From: DASSKK01 sp035690495
GTDB taxonomy: Bacteria; Actinomycetota; Actinomycetes; Propionibacteriales; Nocardioidaceae
Reading direction: 5' to 3'
Assembly (NCBI GenBank): GCA_035690495.1
Contig: DASSKK010000102.1
Span: 1-64,000, forward strand
Length of the DNA stretch: 64,000 nucleotides
Both the position numbers and the translations under genes were made by a program. Below are positions 1-8,802 of the stretch, piece by piece. The number at the start of each line of letters is the position of its first letter. Position 1 is the first letter of the stretch. The notes under the pieces were generated by a model, which did no database searches, had not been told where the DNA came from, and was given only the letters and a program-made list of their open reading frames with translations.

Positions 1-91
1 CCGGCGGGAACACACGGGTGAGCACACCCACCGAGACCAGGTCCGACAATCGACGATCCGACTCCGGCTTCTTCCAACCCGCACGCGGCAT
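1..91 (-). CDS. IS4-type transposase, N-terminal fragment (cut by window edge)
   Basis: On the minus strand an ATG at 89-91 opens a frame that runs off the left edge. Its first 30 residues start MPRAGWKKPESDRR and continue with a 'LSDLVSVGVLTRVFPP' stretch. This is the characteristic N-terminus of actinobacterial IS4-family DDE transposases, which typically read 'RLSDQVAIGVLTRVFPP' here. The catalytic DDE core lies outside the window. The insertion sequence therefore ends between about 92 and 145, immediately beside a tRNA 3' fragment, so it either landed in or next to a tRNA gene. Terminal inverted repeats cannot be confirmed with only one end visible. Confidence 0.65.
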   Translation of the reverse strand, partial: MPRAGWKKPESDRRLSDLVSVGVLTRVFPP

Positions 92-148
92 AGAGCCAAA
101 CTACACCAGTGTGACTCTAACTGAACGGTATTGGGGTTAGGGGGGGTT

Positions 149-175
149 AGGGGTTCGAGTCCCCTTGGCTCCACC
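149..175 (+). pseudogene. 3' end of a tRNA-Ala, rest missing
   Basis: A perfect T arm is present: AGGGG (149-153), loop TTCGAGT (154-160), CCCCT (161-165). It is followed by a 3' acceptor strand TGGCTCC (166-172) and discriminator A173. The T at position 70 of the acceptor would give the G3-U70 pair that marks tRNA-Ala. No matching 5' acceptor, D arm or anticodon arm lies upstream in the window; transposase sequence is there instead. The fragment is either a tRNA split by the IS or an attachment-site scar left by an integrative element. The rest of the tRNA could lie left of the window. Confidence 0.55.
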
Positions 176-209
176 GCCGGTCGCCGCCCCTTGTCCGCTC
201 CAGCTTGGG

Positions 210-548
210 TCAAACGGCCGGGTCGGGCAGCAGCTCCCGCACCTCTTGCGCACAGCGGCAGGCGACGGCGATCTTGGCAGCCCACTCCAGCGCCTCCTCG
301 CGTGAGGCCACATCGACGACCGCGAAACCGCCGATGACCTCCTTGGTCTCCGGGTACGGGCCGTCGGTGACCGTTCCGTCGGTGGCCACGATCCTCGCCC
401 TCTGGCTCTCCAGTCCGCCGCCGAAGACCCACACCCCAGCATCCTGCGCCTCCTGGACCACCGCCTGCGCGGCCTTGGCCACGTCGGGCAGCTCCTCCTC
501 GGGGAAGGTCATCGCGCCGTCGTCGAACGAGATCAGGTACTGCGTCAT
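210..548 (-). CDS. YCII-related (YciI/DGPF-type) domain protein
   Basis: A 112-residue single-domain protein starting MTQYLISFDD. This is the usual opening of actinobacterial YCII/DGPF proteins, with the family signature 'DGPYPETKEVIGGF' in the middle and 'SREEALEWAAK' following. I chose the ATG at 546-548, not the longer upstream frame, because homologues start at MxQYLxxF. The fold is a ferredoxin-like dimer. Members are often encoded with ECF sigma factors, but none is adjacent here. The biochemical role of the family is mostly unknown. It stands alone between the tRNA scar and a lipoprotein gene on the other strand. Confidence 0.8.
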   Translation of the reverse strand: MTQYLISFDDGAMTFPEEELPDVAKAAQAVVQEAQDAGVWVFGGGLESQRARIVATDGTVTDGPYPETKEVIGGFAVVDVASREEALEWAAKIAVACRCAQEVRELLPDPAV

Positions 549-752
549 CTCATGACTCCTTGTTCCGGCGGCTTCGTCCGGCCGCCTCTCACCTGTTCTA
601 CGAACGCCTGGCCCCGGATCAGACAACTCTGCCAGAAAAGTCTCACGGTGATCTCGGCCGTCCTAGCCGCCGGGGGCGTGATGAAGGCAGCTCTTGTCGA
701 AGCCGTTCGGGTCCGGCTGCGAAGTCCTGGTGTCCGGGGGCATGATCAAGAC

Positions 753-1970
753 GTGGGCAGTCCAGGGCGGCGCGCATCCCTCGGTCGGGGTGCGTGGGTC
801 CTGGTCGCTCTCGCGGCAGCCGCTCCCTCCCCGCTCGCGGGCTGCAGTGGAGCGACTCAGGCAGCGAACTCATCCGGGTCCACGACCGCATCCCGGACGG
901 CGGCGTCGCCATCGCCTTCGGTGGTGCTCGGCAAGCGCTCGCACGAATCGCGTGTGCCTGTGCCGGGCTGGGCCGAGGAGGTCGTCCACGCCGGTGGTTC
1001 CGCGTACGTCGTCGGGTGGGGCTCCGACAACACCGGCGCACTCTGGCACCTCGATTCCGTCGGCCGACTGGACCCGCGGGCTGCGCCGCCGGGGATGCCC
1101 GGCAATCCCGGGATGGCGCCCAGGGGCGCCGTCCTCCTGCTCGCCTTCGGTGGCGCCGAGACCGGTCTGGCGATCACCGGGACCTCGAAGGACAACGGGC
1201 GGCGCGATCGCAAGGCCCTGTACGTGACCGACGACGGCGCACGCTCATGGACCCGGGTGGACCTGCCGACCAGCGAGCAACCACGTCAAGTCGCTATCGG
1301 CGGCGGAGCGGCCTACGCACTGACGAGCAACTGTCCCGCTGCGACCGCCCCCTGCGACCACGCCACCCTGTGGTCCATCGATCCGAGCGGTGCGGCTGCG
1401 CCACATACGTTCGACAGCTTGCCCGCCAGGACCCACACCTCCGGACCGATCGGCATCACCGCCTACGGGCCCGACGTCTGGGCGCTGCTGAACCTGGGCC
1501 ATGGCCACGTCACCGCGTTGCGCTCCCGCGACGGCGGCCGGACCTGGCACCGGTTCGAGGCCGCAGACTGCATATGGGAGGTGCCGGTCGCGACCTCGGG
1601 GAACGTGTTGTGGGCGACGTGTGGCACGGGCATGCTCGACCACTCCACGCGTCAGAAGGGCGACGCCGCGCCGGCGGACGTGTTCTCAGACGTAGCCGGC
1701 ACCTCCGACAGCGCCCTGCTTCCGCTGAGCGACAGCACGGCGTACGCCGTCATCGACGGCTCACACGGGACGCGCATCGAGCAGACCCGCGACGGCGGAC
1801 GCACCACGACCGTCGTCGCCCCGATTCCACGACCGATCGCGCGGCGGGGTTTCCGGGCCACCTTCGTCTCCCCGCGAGTGGGCTACCTCGTCACCACCAA
1901 CGGCGGTCAGGTGTACCGCACCGCCGACGGCGCCCACACCTGGCACAGACTGACCCCACCGCATGGGTAG
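753..1970 (+). CDS. BNR-repeat (sialidase-fold-like) lipoprotein
   Basis: A secreted lipoprotein of about 405 residues. The N-terminus has basic residues, a hydrophobic run 'AWVLVALAAAAPSPLAGC' and a lipobox ending in LAGC, then a Ser/Thr-rich linker. Several Asp-box (BNR) motifs follow: DGARSWTRV, DGGRTWHRF and DGAHTWHRL, plus a degenerate DGGRTTTV. These mark a beta-propeller of the sialidase/YCF48 type. No enzymatic residues can be assigned, so it may be a binding or scaffold propeller. I prefer the GTG at 753 because it places the signal peptide at the terminus; an ATG at 681 is possible but adds an unlikely charged leader. Confidence 0.7.
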   Translation: MGSPGRRASLGRGAWVLVALAAAAPSPLAGCSGATQAANSSGSTTASRTAASPSPSVVLGKRSHESRVPVPGWAEEVVHAGGSAYVVGWGSDNTGALWHLDSVGRLDPRAAPPGMPGNPGMAPRGAVLLLAFGGAETGLAITGTSKDNGRRDRKALYVTDDGARSWTRVDLPTSEQPRQVAIGGGAAYALTSNCPAATAPCDHATLWSIDPSGAAAPHTFDSLPARTHTSGPIGITAYGPDVWALLNLGHGHVTALRSRDGGRTWHRFEAADCIWEVPVATSGNVLWATCGTGMLDHSTRQKGDAAPADVFSDVAGTSDSALLPLSDSTAYAVIDGSHGTRIEQTRDGGRTTTVVAPIPRPIARRGFRATFVSPRVGYLVTTNGGQVYRTADGAHTWHRLTPPHG

Positions 1971-2013
1971 TCGCCGCGCCAACCGGCGCACCGCGAACCG
2001 AAGCCATACGAAC

Positions 2014-2078
2014 AGGCACTCGAGGTCTGGTGCCGGGCCGGCTCAGCCTGAGTCGGCGGAGTCGAGGGGGCAAGTGCC
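2014..2078. terminator. possible bidirectional terminator hairpin
   Basis: Between the convergent lipoprotein and beta-glucosidase genes an exact inverted pair, CAGGCACT (about 2014-2021) and AGTGCCTG (about 2071-2078), encloses a smaller GC-rich hairpin. There is no T tract, so it would be an actinobacterial-type structure terminator at best. Confidence 0.25.
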
Positions 2079-2110
2079 TGTCGGCGTGGCAGTCCTCGGA
2101 TCCGTCGTCC

Positions 2111-3538
2111 TCAGCCACGTGAGCGGGCGGCGATCACGTCGCGGTACCACTCGAAGCTCGCCTTGGGCACCCGCTCCAGTGTCTCGTAGTCGACGTAGAC
2201 GAAGCCGAAGCGCTTGGCGTACCCCTCAGCCCACTCGAAGTTGTCCAGCAGCGACCAGTGGTAGTACCCGCTCACGTCGACGCCGGCGCCGAGGGCGCGC
2301 AGCACCGCACGCAGGTGGCTGTCGACGTACCTGATCCGCTCCGGGTCGTGCACGGCGCCGCCCTCGACGACGTCCGCGGACGCCCGGCCGTTCTCGGTCA
2401 CGATGATCGGCGCCAGGCCGGGATAGGTCTCGTGGAGCCAGGTCAGCAGCCGGCAGAGTCCGTCGGCGTCGACAGGCCAGCCCATCTCGGTGATCTCGTC
2501 GTCGGGCAGCAGCGGGGACTCGACGCCGATGTCGTCGACCCTGCGCCGCGCGGGGTCCTGCTCGCGGTGAGCCACCGCGCGGACCCGTGCCGGGAAGTAG
2601 TAGTTGACGCCCAGGAAGTCCAGCGGCGCCGAGGTGATGGCGAGGTCGCCGTCCTGGAGGAAGTCGAAGTCCACGTGCGGCCAGATCGCGCGCGCGTCCT
2701 CCGGGTAGCGACCGGTCAGCACCGGATCGGTGAACAGCAGGTTCGACAGCACCAGCGAGCGTCTGGCGGCGGCGACGTCCTCGGCGGCGTCGGTCAGCGG
2801 CGCGACCGGCTCCAGGTTGAGCGTCGCGCCGTACGCCGCGGCCGGATCGGCCGCCCGCATCGCGTTGACGGCCATGCCGTGCCCGAGCAGCAGATGGTGA
2901 GCGGCGGCGAGCGCAGCCGAAGTGTCGCGTACGCCGGGCGCATGCCGCCCGGTGCCGTACCCCAGGATCGAGGAGCAGAACGGCTCGTTGATCGTGATCC
3001 ACCTCTTCACCCGGTCGCCCAGGCGCTCGTGCAGGGCGGTCGCGTAGTCGGCGAACCGGCGGGCGGTGTCCCGGATCGGCCAGCCGCCGGCGTCCTCGAG
3101 CGGCTGGGGCAGGTCCCAGTGGTAGATCGTCGCCACCGGGGTGATGCCGGCTGCGAGCAGCTCGTCGACCAGCCGTGAGTAGAAGTCGACCCCCTCCGGA
3201 TTGACCGCACCACGGCCGTCGGGCTGGATGCGCGGCCAGGCGACCGAGAACCGGTAGGCGTCGACGCCGAGCCGCGACATCAGCGCGACGTCCTCGGTCA
3301 TCCGGTGGTAGTGGTCGCACGCGAGGTCGCCGTTCTCGTCGCCGGCGACCTTGCCCGGGGTGTGGCTGAACGTGTCCCAGATCGAGGTGCCGCGGCCGTC
3401 CTCGTGCACCGCGCCCTCCACCTGGTAGGCCGCGGTCGCCACGCCCAGCTCGAACCCGCGCGGCAGCATGCCGGCCAGGTCGCGCGCCTGCGCGACGTCG
3501 GTCAGCGGTGGGGCGGTGGTGGTGCTCAGGTCTTCCAC
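2111..3538 (-). CDS. bglB: GH1 beta-glucosidase
   Basis: A complete 475-residue glycoside hydrolase family 1 enzyme, the normal length for this family. The N-terminal signature 'FELGVATAAYQVEGA' is at residues 29-43. The acid/base Glu is in ITINEPF (E185) and the nucleophile Glu in IIVTENG (about residue 382). 'WSLLDNFEWAEGY' near the C-terminus forms the aglycone site. There is no signal peptide, so it acts in the cytosol on short beta-linked oligosaccharides brought in by the ABC transporter. It is the last gene of a five-gene minus-strand operon, 33 bases after the GH5-like gene. The exact sugar (cellobiose, mannobiose or another) cannot be read from the sequence. Confidence 0.9.
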   Translation of the reverse strand: MEDLSTTTAPPLTDVAQARDLAGMLPRGFELGVATAAYQVEGAVHEDGRGTSIWDTFSHTPGKVAGDENGDLACDHYHRMTEDVALMSRLGVDAYRFSVAWPRIQPDGRGAVNPEGVDFYSRLVDELLAAGITPVATIYHWDLPQPLEDAGGWPIRDTARRFADYATALHERLGDRVKRWITINEPFCSSILGYGTGRHAPGVRDTSAALAAAHHLLLGHGMAVNAMRAADPAAAYGATLNLEPVAPLTDAAEDVAAARRSLVLSNLLFTDPVLTGRYPEDARAIWPHVDFDFLQDGDLAITSAPLDFLGVNYYFPARVRAVAHREQDPARRRVDDIGVESPLLPDDEITEMGWPVDADGLCRLLTWLHETYPGLAPIIVTENGRASADVVEGGAVHDPERIRYVDSHLRAVLRALGAGVDVSGYYHWSLLDNFEWAEGYAKRFGFVYVDYETLERVPKASFEWYRDVIAARSRG

Positions 3539-3571
3539 GGGTGACTCCTTGGTTGCCGACGTGCGAACGGA

Positions 3572-5542
3572 CTAGGTATGTGTCTTCGCGGACTTCTCGA
3601 GGCGCAGCACCGCCACGCCGTACGGCGGGAGGGTGATCTCGGCGCCGAGTGGCTCTCCCTCGAGGGTCCGCAGCCCACCCCCGTCCGCGACCCGCGGTCG
3701 CACCTGGCGCTTGTCGTCGCTCTCGCTGACCAGCCAGACGAACGCGGTGCCGTCGTCGCGGACCATCCCGTCCACGAGCACGTCCGGCTCGTCGACACTG
3801 ACCGGGCCCGTGGCCCGCGAGGCGACCGCGAGCGCGCGGTAGATCCGCCAGGTCGGCTCCGGGTTCGCGTGGGGGCGCGCGGCGCCGAGGTGTTCGAGCG
3901 GGTACGTGCAGAGCACGGCTGCCCCGGGGCCGTGCGCCTTGCGGACGATCGCCGGACGGCCGTGCCCGTCGACCGCGACCACCTCGCCGTCGACGACCTC
4001 CACCGGCAGGAAGGCGCGGTCGTGCGGCCCGCCGGCGACCGGGAACGCGAGCACCTCCCCGGCGGCGATGTCGCCGAGCGGGGCGAGGAACCGGAGCTCC
4101 AGCACTTCGTCCTCGATCGGGTTGTTCAGACCGTAGGACAGCGCGTTGCGCACCCCGAACAGCTCGGTGGTGCGGGTCCACCACGGGCCACGCTGCGTGC
4201 CGGTCGCCCCGGCGGCGTAGGAGACCCACACCGTCGCACCGTCGCCGGCGAGCTGCTCCAGCCGCAGCCAGGTGGGCGCGGTCAGCGCCTTGACCGACGG
4301 CACCAGGTAGAGACGGAAGCCGCCGGCCGGACCGTCGAGGCCGTCGGCCTCGCGCACGAACGACAGCGGGACGTCCGCCTCTCTGGCGGCGACGTGAGCC
4401 TGTTCGAGAGCGTCGAAGACGAACGGCCCGTCGGCCGGGTCGGTGAACGGGTGCGCGCCTTCGAGGTAGGACGGCACCACCAGCGCCGCGTCCCTGGGCA
4501 GACGACGGCAGCGGGTGAGGTCGATGCGCTGGAGCACCGAGGCGAAGTCGGCCATCTCGCGCAGTGTCGCCTTCGGGACGCCCTTGGCGTCGGTGAGGCC
4601 GAAGTGCAGCTCGAAGGGGTGATGACGGTAGGGATCCTGGGCGAGCAACGGGTCGAAGTCGGTGTTGTTCCAGGCGATCCAGCCGGTCGCGCCGGCGAGC
4701 AGAGAGGTGTGCAGCACCTGCCGGTAGTAGTGGGCGGCGTTCTCGTCGGAGGCGAAGTCCGACGAGCAGCCGAACTCCTCGAGGACGACCGGCCGGTCGG
4801 CGACTCCCGCCAGCTCGCAGACGAGGGCCGCCCGCAGGTGCTGGCGCACCACGTCGTCGCCCATCGGGTAGACGTGCGGGCCGATGAAGTCCACGAGGTC
4901 GCGGGTCCGGCGCAGCGAGAAGCCGTTGTCCCGGCCGGTGACCTCGCGTCCCCAGGTGCCGTCGCCGAGCGAGACCGGCTGGCTGCCGCCGCCGGCGCGG
5001 ACCGCGGCGGTCACCAGCTCTGCCCAGGAAGTCACTGCCTCCTCGGTGGCCGATCCGCCGTAGATCGGCATCTCGTTGCTGACCAGCCAGCCGCTCACCG
5101 CAGGGTGCGCGTGGAAGCGCTCGACCATGGTGCGGATGAACCACGCCTGCCGGGCCACCAGCCACACGTCGGAGTAGAGATCTCGATCGCCCCGCCAGGC
5201 GGGATCCCAGTTCTCTCCGGACATGTGTCCGACCAGGAACGTCGGCACCGTGGTGAGCCCGCTCTCCCTGTGCGCGTCGAGGAAGTCGGCGAACCGCGCG
5301 GTCAGCTGCTCGTCGATCCGATGGGGCGCGGGCATGAAGTCCGGCCAGTAGAAGAAGGACCGGGTCATGGTCAGCCCGTGCTCGGCGAGCACGCGCAGCT
5401 CAGCGCGGACCACCGCCGGATCGTAGGAGCGCCACATCAACGGTCCGCCGGTCCGTGACCAGAAGTTCGCGCCCAGCCATCCCACTGTGCTGGACAGTTC
5501 GCTCGGTCGCTCGCTCGTACCCCGCTCGGCTCCGTCGTTCAC
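3572..5542 (-). CDS. GH5-like (cellulase-fold) glycoside hydrolase, intracellular
   Basis: A 656-residue TIM-barrel hydrolase with a C-terminal beta-rich region. The catalytic pair is visible: acid/base Glu in 'WLVSNEMP' (E157) and nucleophile in 'VLEEFG' (E256), with 'GPHVYPMG' between them. The start is the GTG at 5540-5542, overlapping the upstream permease stop in a GTGA junction; the frame stays open further upstream inside the permease, but that part is a shadow. It has no signal peptide, so it should process an imported oligosaccharide, perhaps a beta-mannan or beta-galactoside fragment, before the GH1 enzyme. After the barrel, 'GVAVLRLEK' closes a typical C-terminal beta sandwich. Family membership is probable; substrate is unknown. 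Confidence 0.75.
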   Translation of the reverse strand: MNDGAERGTSERPSELSSTVGWLGANFWSRTGGPLMWRSYDPAVVRAELRVLAEHGLTMTRSFFYWPDFMPAPHRIDEQLTARFADFLDAHRESGLTTVPTFLVGHMSGENWDPAWRGDRDLYSDVWLVARQAWFIRTMVERFHAHPAVSGWLVSNEMPIYGGSATEEAVTSWAELVTAAVRAGGGSQPVSLGDGTWGREVTGRDNGFSLRRTRDLVDFIGPHVYPMGDDVVRQHLRAALVCELAGVADRPVVLEEFGCSSDFASDENAAHYYRQVLHTSLLAGATGWIAWNNTDFDPLLAQDPYRHHPFELHFGLTDAKGVPKATLREMADFASVLQRIDLTRCRRLPRDAALVVPSYLEGAHPFTDPADGPFVFDALEQAHVAAREADVPLSFVREADGLDGPAGGFRLYLVPSVKALTAPTWLRLEQLAGDGATVWVSYAAGATGTQRGPWWTRTTELFGVRNALSYGLNNPIEDEVLELRFLAPLGDIAAGEVLAFPVAGGPHDRAFLPVEVVDGEVVAVDGHGRPAIVRKAHGPGAAVLCTYPLEHLGAARPHANPEPTWRIYRALAVASRATGPVSVDEPDVLVDGMVRDDGTAFVWLVSESDDKRQVRPRVADGGGLRTLEGEPLGAEITLPPYGVAVLRLEKSAKTHT

Positions 5543-6381
5543 TTGACCGCCCCCGAGGTCAGGCCGGCCACCAGGTAGCGCTGCAGCAGCAGGAAGCCGA
5601 CGACGACCGGGACGCTGACCACCAGGGATGCGGCCATCACCTGGTTCCAGTACACGTTGATCTGGGTGGAGTAGTACTGCAGCCCGATCGAGAGCGTCTT
5701 GGTGGAGTCGTTGGTCATCACCGAGGCGAACAGGATCTCGCCCCACGCGGTCATGAATGCGTAGACGGCCACCGCGACCACGCCCGGACGCGCCGCCGGC
5801 AGGACGACCCGGAACAGCGCCCCCAAGTCGCCGGTGCCGTCGACCTTCGCGGCGTCGTCGAGCTCGCGCGGGATCCCGTCGAGGTAGCCGGCCAGCATCC
5901 AGATCGAGAACGGCAGTGTGAACGTGAGGTAGGTGAGGATCAGCCCGAGCCGGGTCTGGTAGAGCGCGTCGATGCCGAGGGTGTTGTCGATGTTGACGAA
6001 GATCAGGAACAGCGGTAGCAGGAACAAGATCCCGGGGAACATCTGGGTGGAGAGCACCGTGCCGGTGAACACGCGCCGGCCGAAGAAGGTGTACCGCGAC
6101 ACGGCGTACCCCGCGAAGATCGCCACGATCACGCTGAACACCGTCGACAGCGAGCAGACGATCAGGCTGTTCGCGAAGTAGCGGGCCAACGGGACGGTGG
6201 TCCAGATGTCCACGAACGGCTCGAACGTCGCCTGGGTGGGCCACCAGTGGAAGTCGCCCTGCACCTCCCCGAGCGGCTTGACCGCGCTGCTGATCATCAC
6301 GTAGAGCGGCACCAGCGTGAACACGCCGAGGAAGCCGACGACGACCCAGCGGAAGATCCGGAACGAGACGGCCTCACGCAC
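5539..6381 (-). CDS. sugar ABC transporter permease, MalG type
   Basis: A 280-residue inner-membrane permease with about six transmembrane helices and the cytoplasmic EAA loop 'ELDDAAKVDGTGDLGALFRV' that docks the ATPase. It belongs to the MalG/CUT1 group of oligosaccharide importers. Its start overlaps the MalF-type gene by eight bases and its stop overlaps the GTG of the GH5-like gene, so the three are translationally coupled. No ATPase gene is in the operon. CUT1 systems of this kind commonly share an MsmX/UgpC ATPase encoded elsewhere. Confidence 0.93.
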   Translation of the reverse strand: MREAVSFRIFRWVVVGFLGVFTLVPLYVMISSAVKPLGEVQGDFHWWPTQATFEPFVDIWTTVPLARYFANSLIVCSLSTVFSVIVAIFAGYAVSRYTFFGRRVFTGTVLSTQMFPGILFLLPLFLIFVNIDNTLGIDALYQTRLGLILTYLTFTLPFSIWMLAGYLDGIPRELDDAAKVDGTGDLGALFRVVLPAARPGVVAVAVYAFMTAWGEILFASVMTNDSTKTLSIGLQYYSTQINVYWNQVMAASLVVSVPVVVGFLLLQRYLVAGLTSGAVK

Positions 6382-7360
6382 GACGCGCCCTCCTGCCTGC
6401 GATGAGGAACCACACGACGGTGCACAGCAGCAGGAACAGCAGCAACAGCACCGACATCGCGGAGCCGAGACCGAAGTTCCAGTTCACGAACGAGTTGGCA
6501 TAGATGTGGATCGAGATGATGTCGGCCTGCTCGGGAGCGTTCGCGCCGAACAGCACGAACGGCGTGTTGAAGTCGTTGAACGTCCAGAGGAACAGCATCA
6601 GCACGAGTACGACGTTCACCGGCCGCAGCATCGCCATCGTGATGTAGCGCGACTGCCGCCACACACCGGCACCGTCGACCGCCGACGCGTCGTACAGGTC
6701 GTCGGGGATCGACTGCATGCCGGCGGTGAGCATCAGGAACGCGAACGGCCAGGACCGCCAGATCGCCACGACCGCCATCGCGACGAACGCGTTGTTGCCG
6801 ATCAGCCAGAACGACGGGCTGTCGATCAGGTGCAGGTTGCTCTGCAGGATGTGGTTGATCAGGCCGTTGTCACGCTGGAACATGAAGCTCCAGGTGATCA
6901 CCCCGGCGTAGATCGGCAGCGCGTAGGGCACCAGGAACAGCGTGCGCAGCCCGCCGCGGCCGCGGAAGCTGCGTTGCAGCACCAGCGCCGCCGCCATGCC
7001 GAGCACCCAGGAGACGCCGACCACGATCACGGTGTACACGATCGTGATCAGGAACGAGTGGAGCAGCTCCTGCCCGATGGGCCCGTTGAAGTCCAGCGCG
7101 ATCCGGTAGTTGCCCAGGCCGACGAACGGGGCGCTCGACCAGTTGCGGATGTAGAACTGGGTGAGCCCGATGAAGCTCATCACGATCCCGACGACCATCG
7201 GGATGATGTGGATCAGCAGCTCGAGCAGCACCGCCGGAAGCACCAAGAGGTACGGCGTCAGGTGCGGCCGGGATCGCAGCAGGCCACCGAGCCGGCGTCC
7301 CGGGGACGGTGGTGTCCCCGGGACGCGTGGCCTTGCCGGCCGCTCGATCTGCGCTGTCAC
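6374..7360 (-). CDS. sugar ABC transporter permease, MalF type
   Basis: A 328-residue permease with a charged cytoplasmic N-terminus, about six membrane helices and the EAA motif 'DDLYDASAVDGAGVWRQSRY'. It pairs with the MalG-type gene that follows with an eight-base overlap and forms the heterodimeric channel of a CUT1 importer. It begins with GTG 18 bases after the stop of the binding-protein gene, consistent with one transcript from the promoter before the binding protein. Confidence 0.93.
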   Translation of the reverse strand: MTAQIERPARPRVPGTPPSPGRRLGGLLRSRPHLTPYLLVLPAVLLELLIHIIPMVVGIVMSFIGLTQFYIRNWSSAPFVGLGNYRIALDFNGPIGQELLHSFLITIVYTVIVVGVSWVLGMAAALVLQRSFRGRGGLRTLFLVPYALPIYAGVITWSFMFQRDNGLINHILQSNLHLIDSPSFWLIGNNAFVAMAVVAIWRSWPFAFLMLTAGMQSIPDDLYDASAVDGAGVWRQSRYITMAMLRPVNVVLVLMLFLWTFNDFNTPFVLFGANAPEQADIISIHIYANSFVNWNFGLGSAMSVLLLLFLLLCTVVWFLIAGRRARRA

Positions 7361-7378
7361 GTTGACCTTCCGAGTCGG

Positions 7379-8689
7379 TCAGGATGAGGCCATCTTCGCC
7401 TGTGCCTCGGCCAGCGCCGACTTCACGTCCGCGGAAGTGACCTGCTTGCCGGTCGCGGCCTGCGCGATCAGGGCCGCCACCGCGTTGCCGACGTTGGTCT
7501 CGTAGGCCGCCTCGGCGGGGACCAGCGGCAGCGGCTTGGCGCGGTTCTGGAGGATCGAGGCGAACACCTGGGCCTCGTGCGCCTTGGGCGTGAAGTTCAC
7601 CGTGCCGCCCTTGTTCACCGGCAGGGCCGTGAACGGCTGGTCCAGCTTCTCCTGCACGGCAGGACTGGTGAGGTACTTCACCAGCTTCAGTGCGCCGGCC
7701 TTGTTGTCGGTGTTCTTGAAGATCGACAGGTTGATCCCGGCCACGAAGCTCGCCACGTCGCTGGCCGCGTCGCTGGGAGCGGGGATCGGCACCACGCCGT
7801 AGGCGTCGGGGTCCATCCCGTCGGCCTGCAGGGTGTTGTCCGCGTTGTTCTGGCTCATCAGCATGGCGGCCTTGCCCTTCGCGAAGTCGCCGGGCGCCTC
7901 GGGGCCGTTCTTGTACTGCGCGCTGCTCGGGTTGACCACGCCGTCTGCCATCAGGTCGACGTACTGCTTCACACCGGCGACCATGCCCGGGGTGGTGAAC
8001 TGGGGCTTGCCGCTCGCGTCGAACGGGTCGGCGCCGTGCTGCTCACCGAAGATGTAGGCGAAGTGCACGCCCTCGGTGTAGCTGCCGCCCTCCATCGCCA
8101 TCCCCCACACGCCCTGGTCGGGGTGCGTGAGCTTGTGCGCGTCGGAGACCAGCTCCTCCCAGGTGGTCGGTGGTTGCAGGCCGGCGTCGGCGAACATCTT
8201 CTTGTTGTAGTACAGGCCGTAGACCAGCCCGAGGTAGGGCACCGAGGTCGGCGGCTTGCCCTTCATCCCGCCGGTCGCCAGGGCCGCGTCGACGAAGCGC
8301 TGCTTGCCGCCGATCGCCTGGAACTCCTGCTGGCCGAACGGCACGAACGCGCCGGTCGCCTGCAGCGACGGTGCCCAGGTGTTGCCGATGTTGAGCACGT
8401 CGGGGCCCTTGCCGCTGGTCGTCGCCGCCAGGATCTTGGTGTACAGGTCCGGCCAGCCGATCACCTGCAGCTTCACCTCGATCCCGGTCTTCTTCTGGAA
8501 GTCCTTGAGGATCGGCGTCAGGTCCTTCCGGTCGTCGGCCAGCGAAGGCGCCTGGTTGCTGGCCCAGTAGGTCAGCGTCTTGTCGCTGGCACTCGACCCC
8601 CCGTTGCTGCTGCCGCACGCCGCGGTCGTGGCCGCCACCAGGACGGCGACCGCGGCCGTTGCCACCACTCGTCGTTTCACAGCCCTCAC
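7379..8689 (-). CDS. sugar-binding lipoprotein of the ABC importer
   Basis: A 436-residue extracellular solute-binding protein (family 1). The N-terminus is a lipoprotein signal peptide, with a basic MRAVKRR, a hydrophobic run and a lipobox ending TAAC before a GSS-rich tether. The mature part has the family features 'TYWASNQAP', 'FQKKTGIEVKLQVIGW' and 'ILAATTSGKGPDVLNIGN'. It captures an oligosaccharide at the outer membrane face and delivers it to the two permeases downstream. GTG start. It is the first gene of the operon; the palindromic operator at 8747-8760 lies 58 bases upstream of its start. Confidence 0.93.
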   Translation of the reverse strand: MRAVKRRVVATAAVAVLVAATTAACGSSNGGSSASDKTLTYWASNQAPSLADDRKDLTPILKDFQKKTGIEVKLQVIGWPDLYTKILAATTSGKGPDVLNIGNTWAPSLQATGAFVPFGQQEFQAIGGKQRFVDAALATGGMKGKPPTSVPYLGLVYGLYYNKKMFADAGLQPPTTWEELVSDAHKLTHPDQGVWGMAMEGGSYTEGVHFAYIFGEQHGADPFDASGKPQFTTPGMVAGVKQYVDLMADGVVNPSSAQYKNGPEAPGDFAKGKAAMLMSQNNADNTLQADGMDPDAYGVVPIPAPSDAASDVASFVAGINLSIFKNTDNKAGALKLVKYLTSPAVQEKLDQPFTALPVNKGGTVNFTPKAHEAQVFASILQNRAKPLPLVPAEAAYETNVGNAVAALIAQAATGKQVTSADVKSALAEAQAKMASS

Positions 8690-8746
8690 CCTTCGCGGTT
8701 TCGGCTCGCCCGGCCCTCGTCGGACGACGTTGTGGCCATCGAATCA

Positions 8747-8760
8747 CTTATCCGGTTAAG
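8747..8760. promoter_or_regulatory. LacI-type operator before the sugar operon
   Basis: CTTATCCGGTTAAG is a 14-base near-palindrome (12 of 14 positions symmetric) centred on CCGG, the layout of LacI-family operators. It lies between the LacI-type gene and the binding-protein gene it probably controls. Its left half CTTATCCG recurs in front of the regulator gene at 9869-9882. Confidence 0.6.
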
Positions 8761-8802
8761 TTGCTAGACCTTCCGCTGACGAACTTTTCGGGCGGGAGGC
8801 GC

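Noticed and set aside
2226..5165. 979-codon open frame on the minus strand across two glycosidase genes
   Set aside because: It runs in the wrong frame through both genes, is extremely Arg/Gly/Pro-rich and has no family features.
3578..5458. 626-codon open frame on the plus strand
   Set aside because: Antisense shadow of the GH5-like gene.
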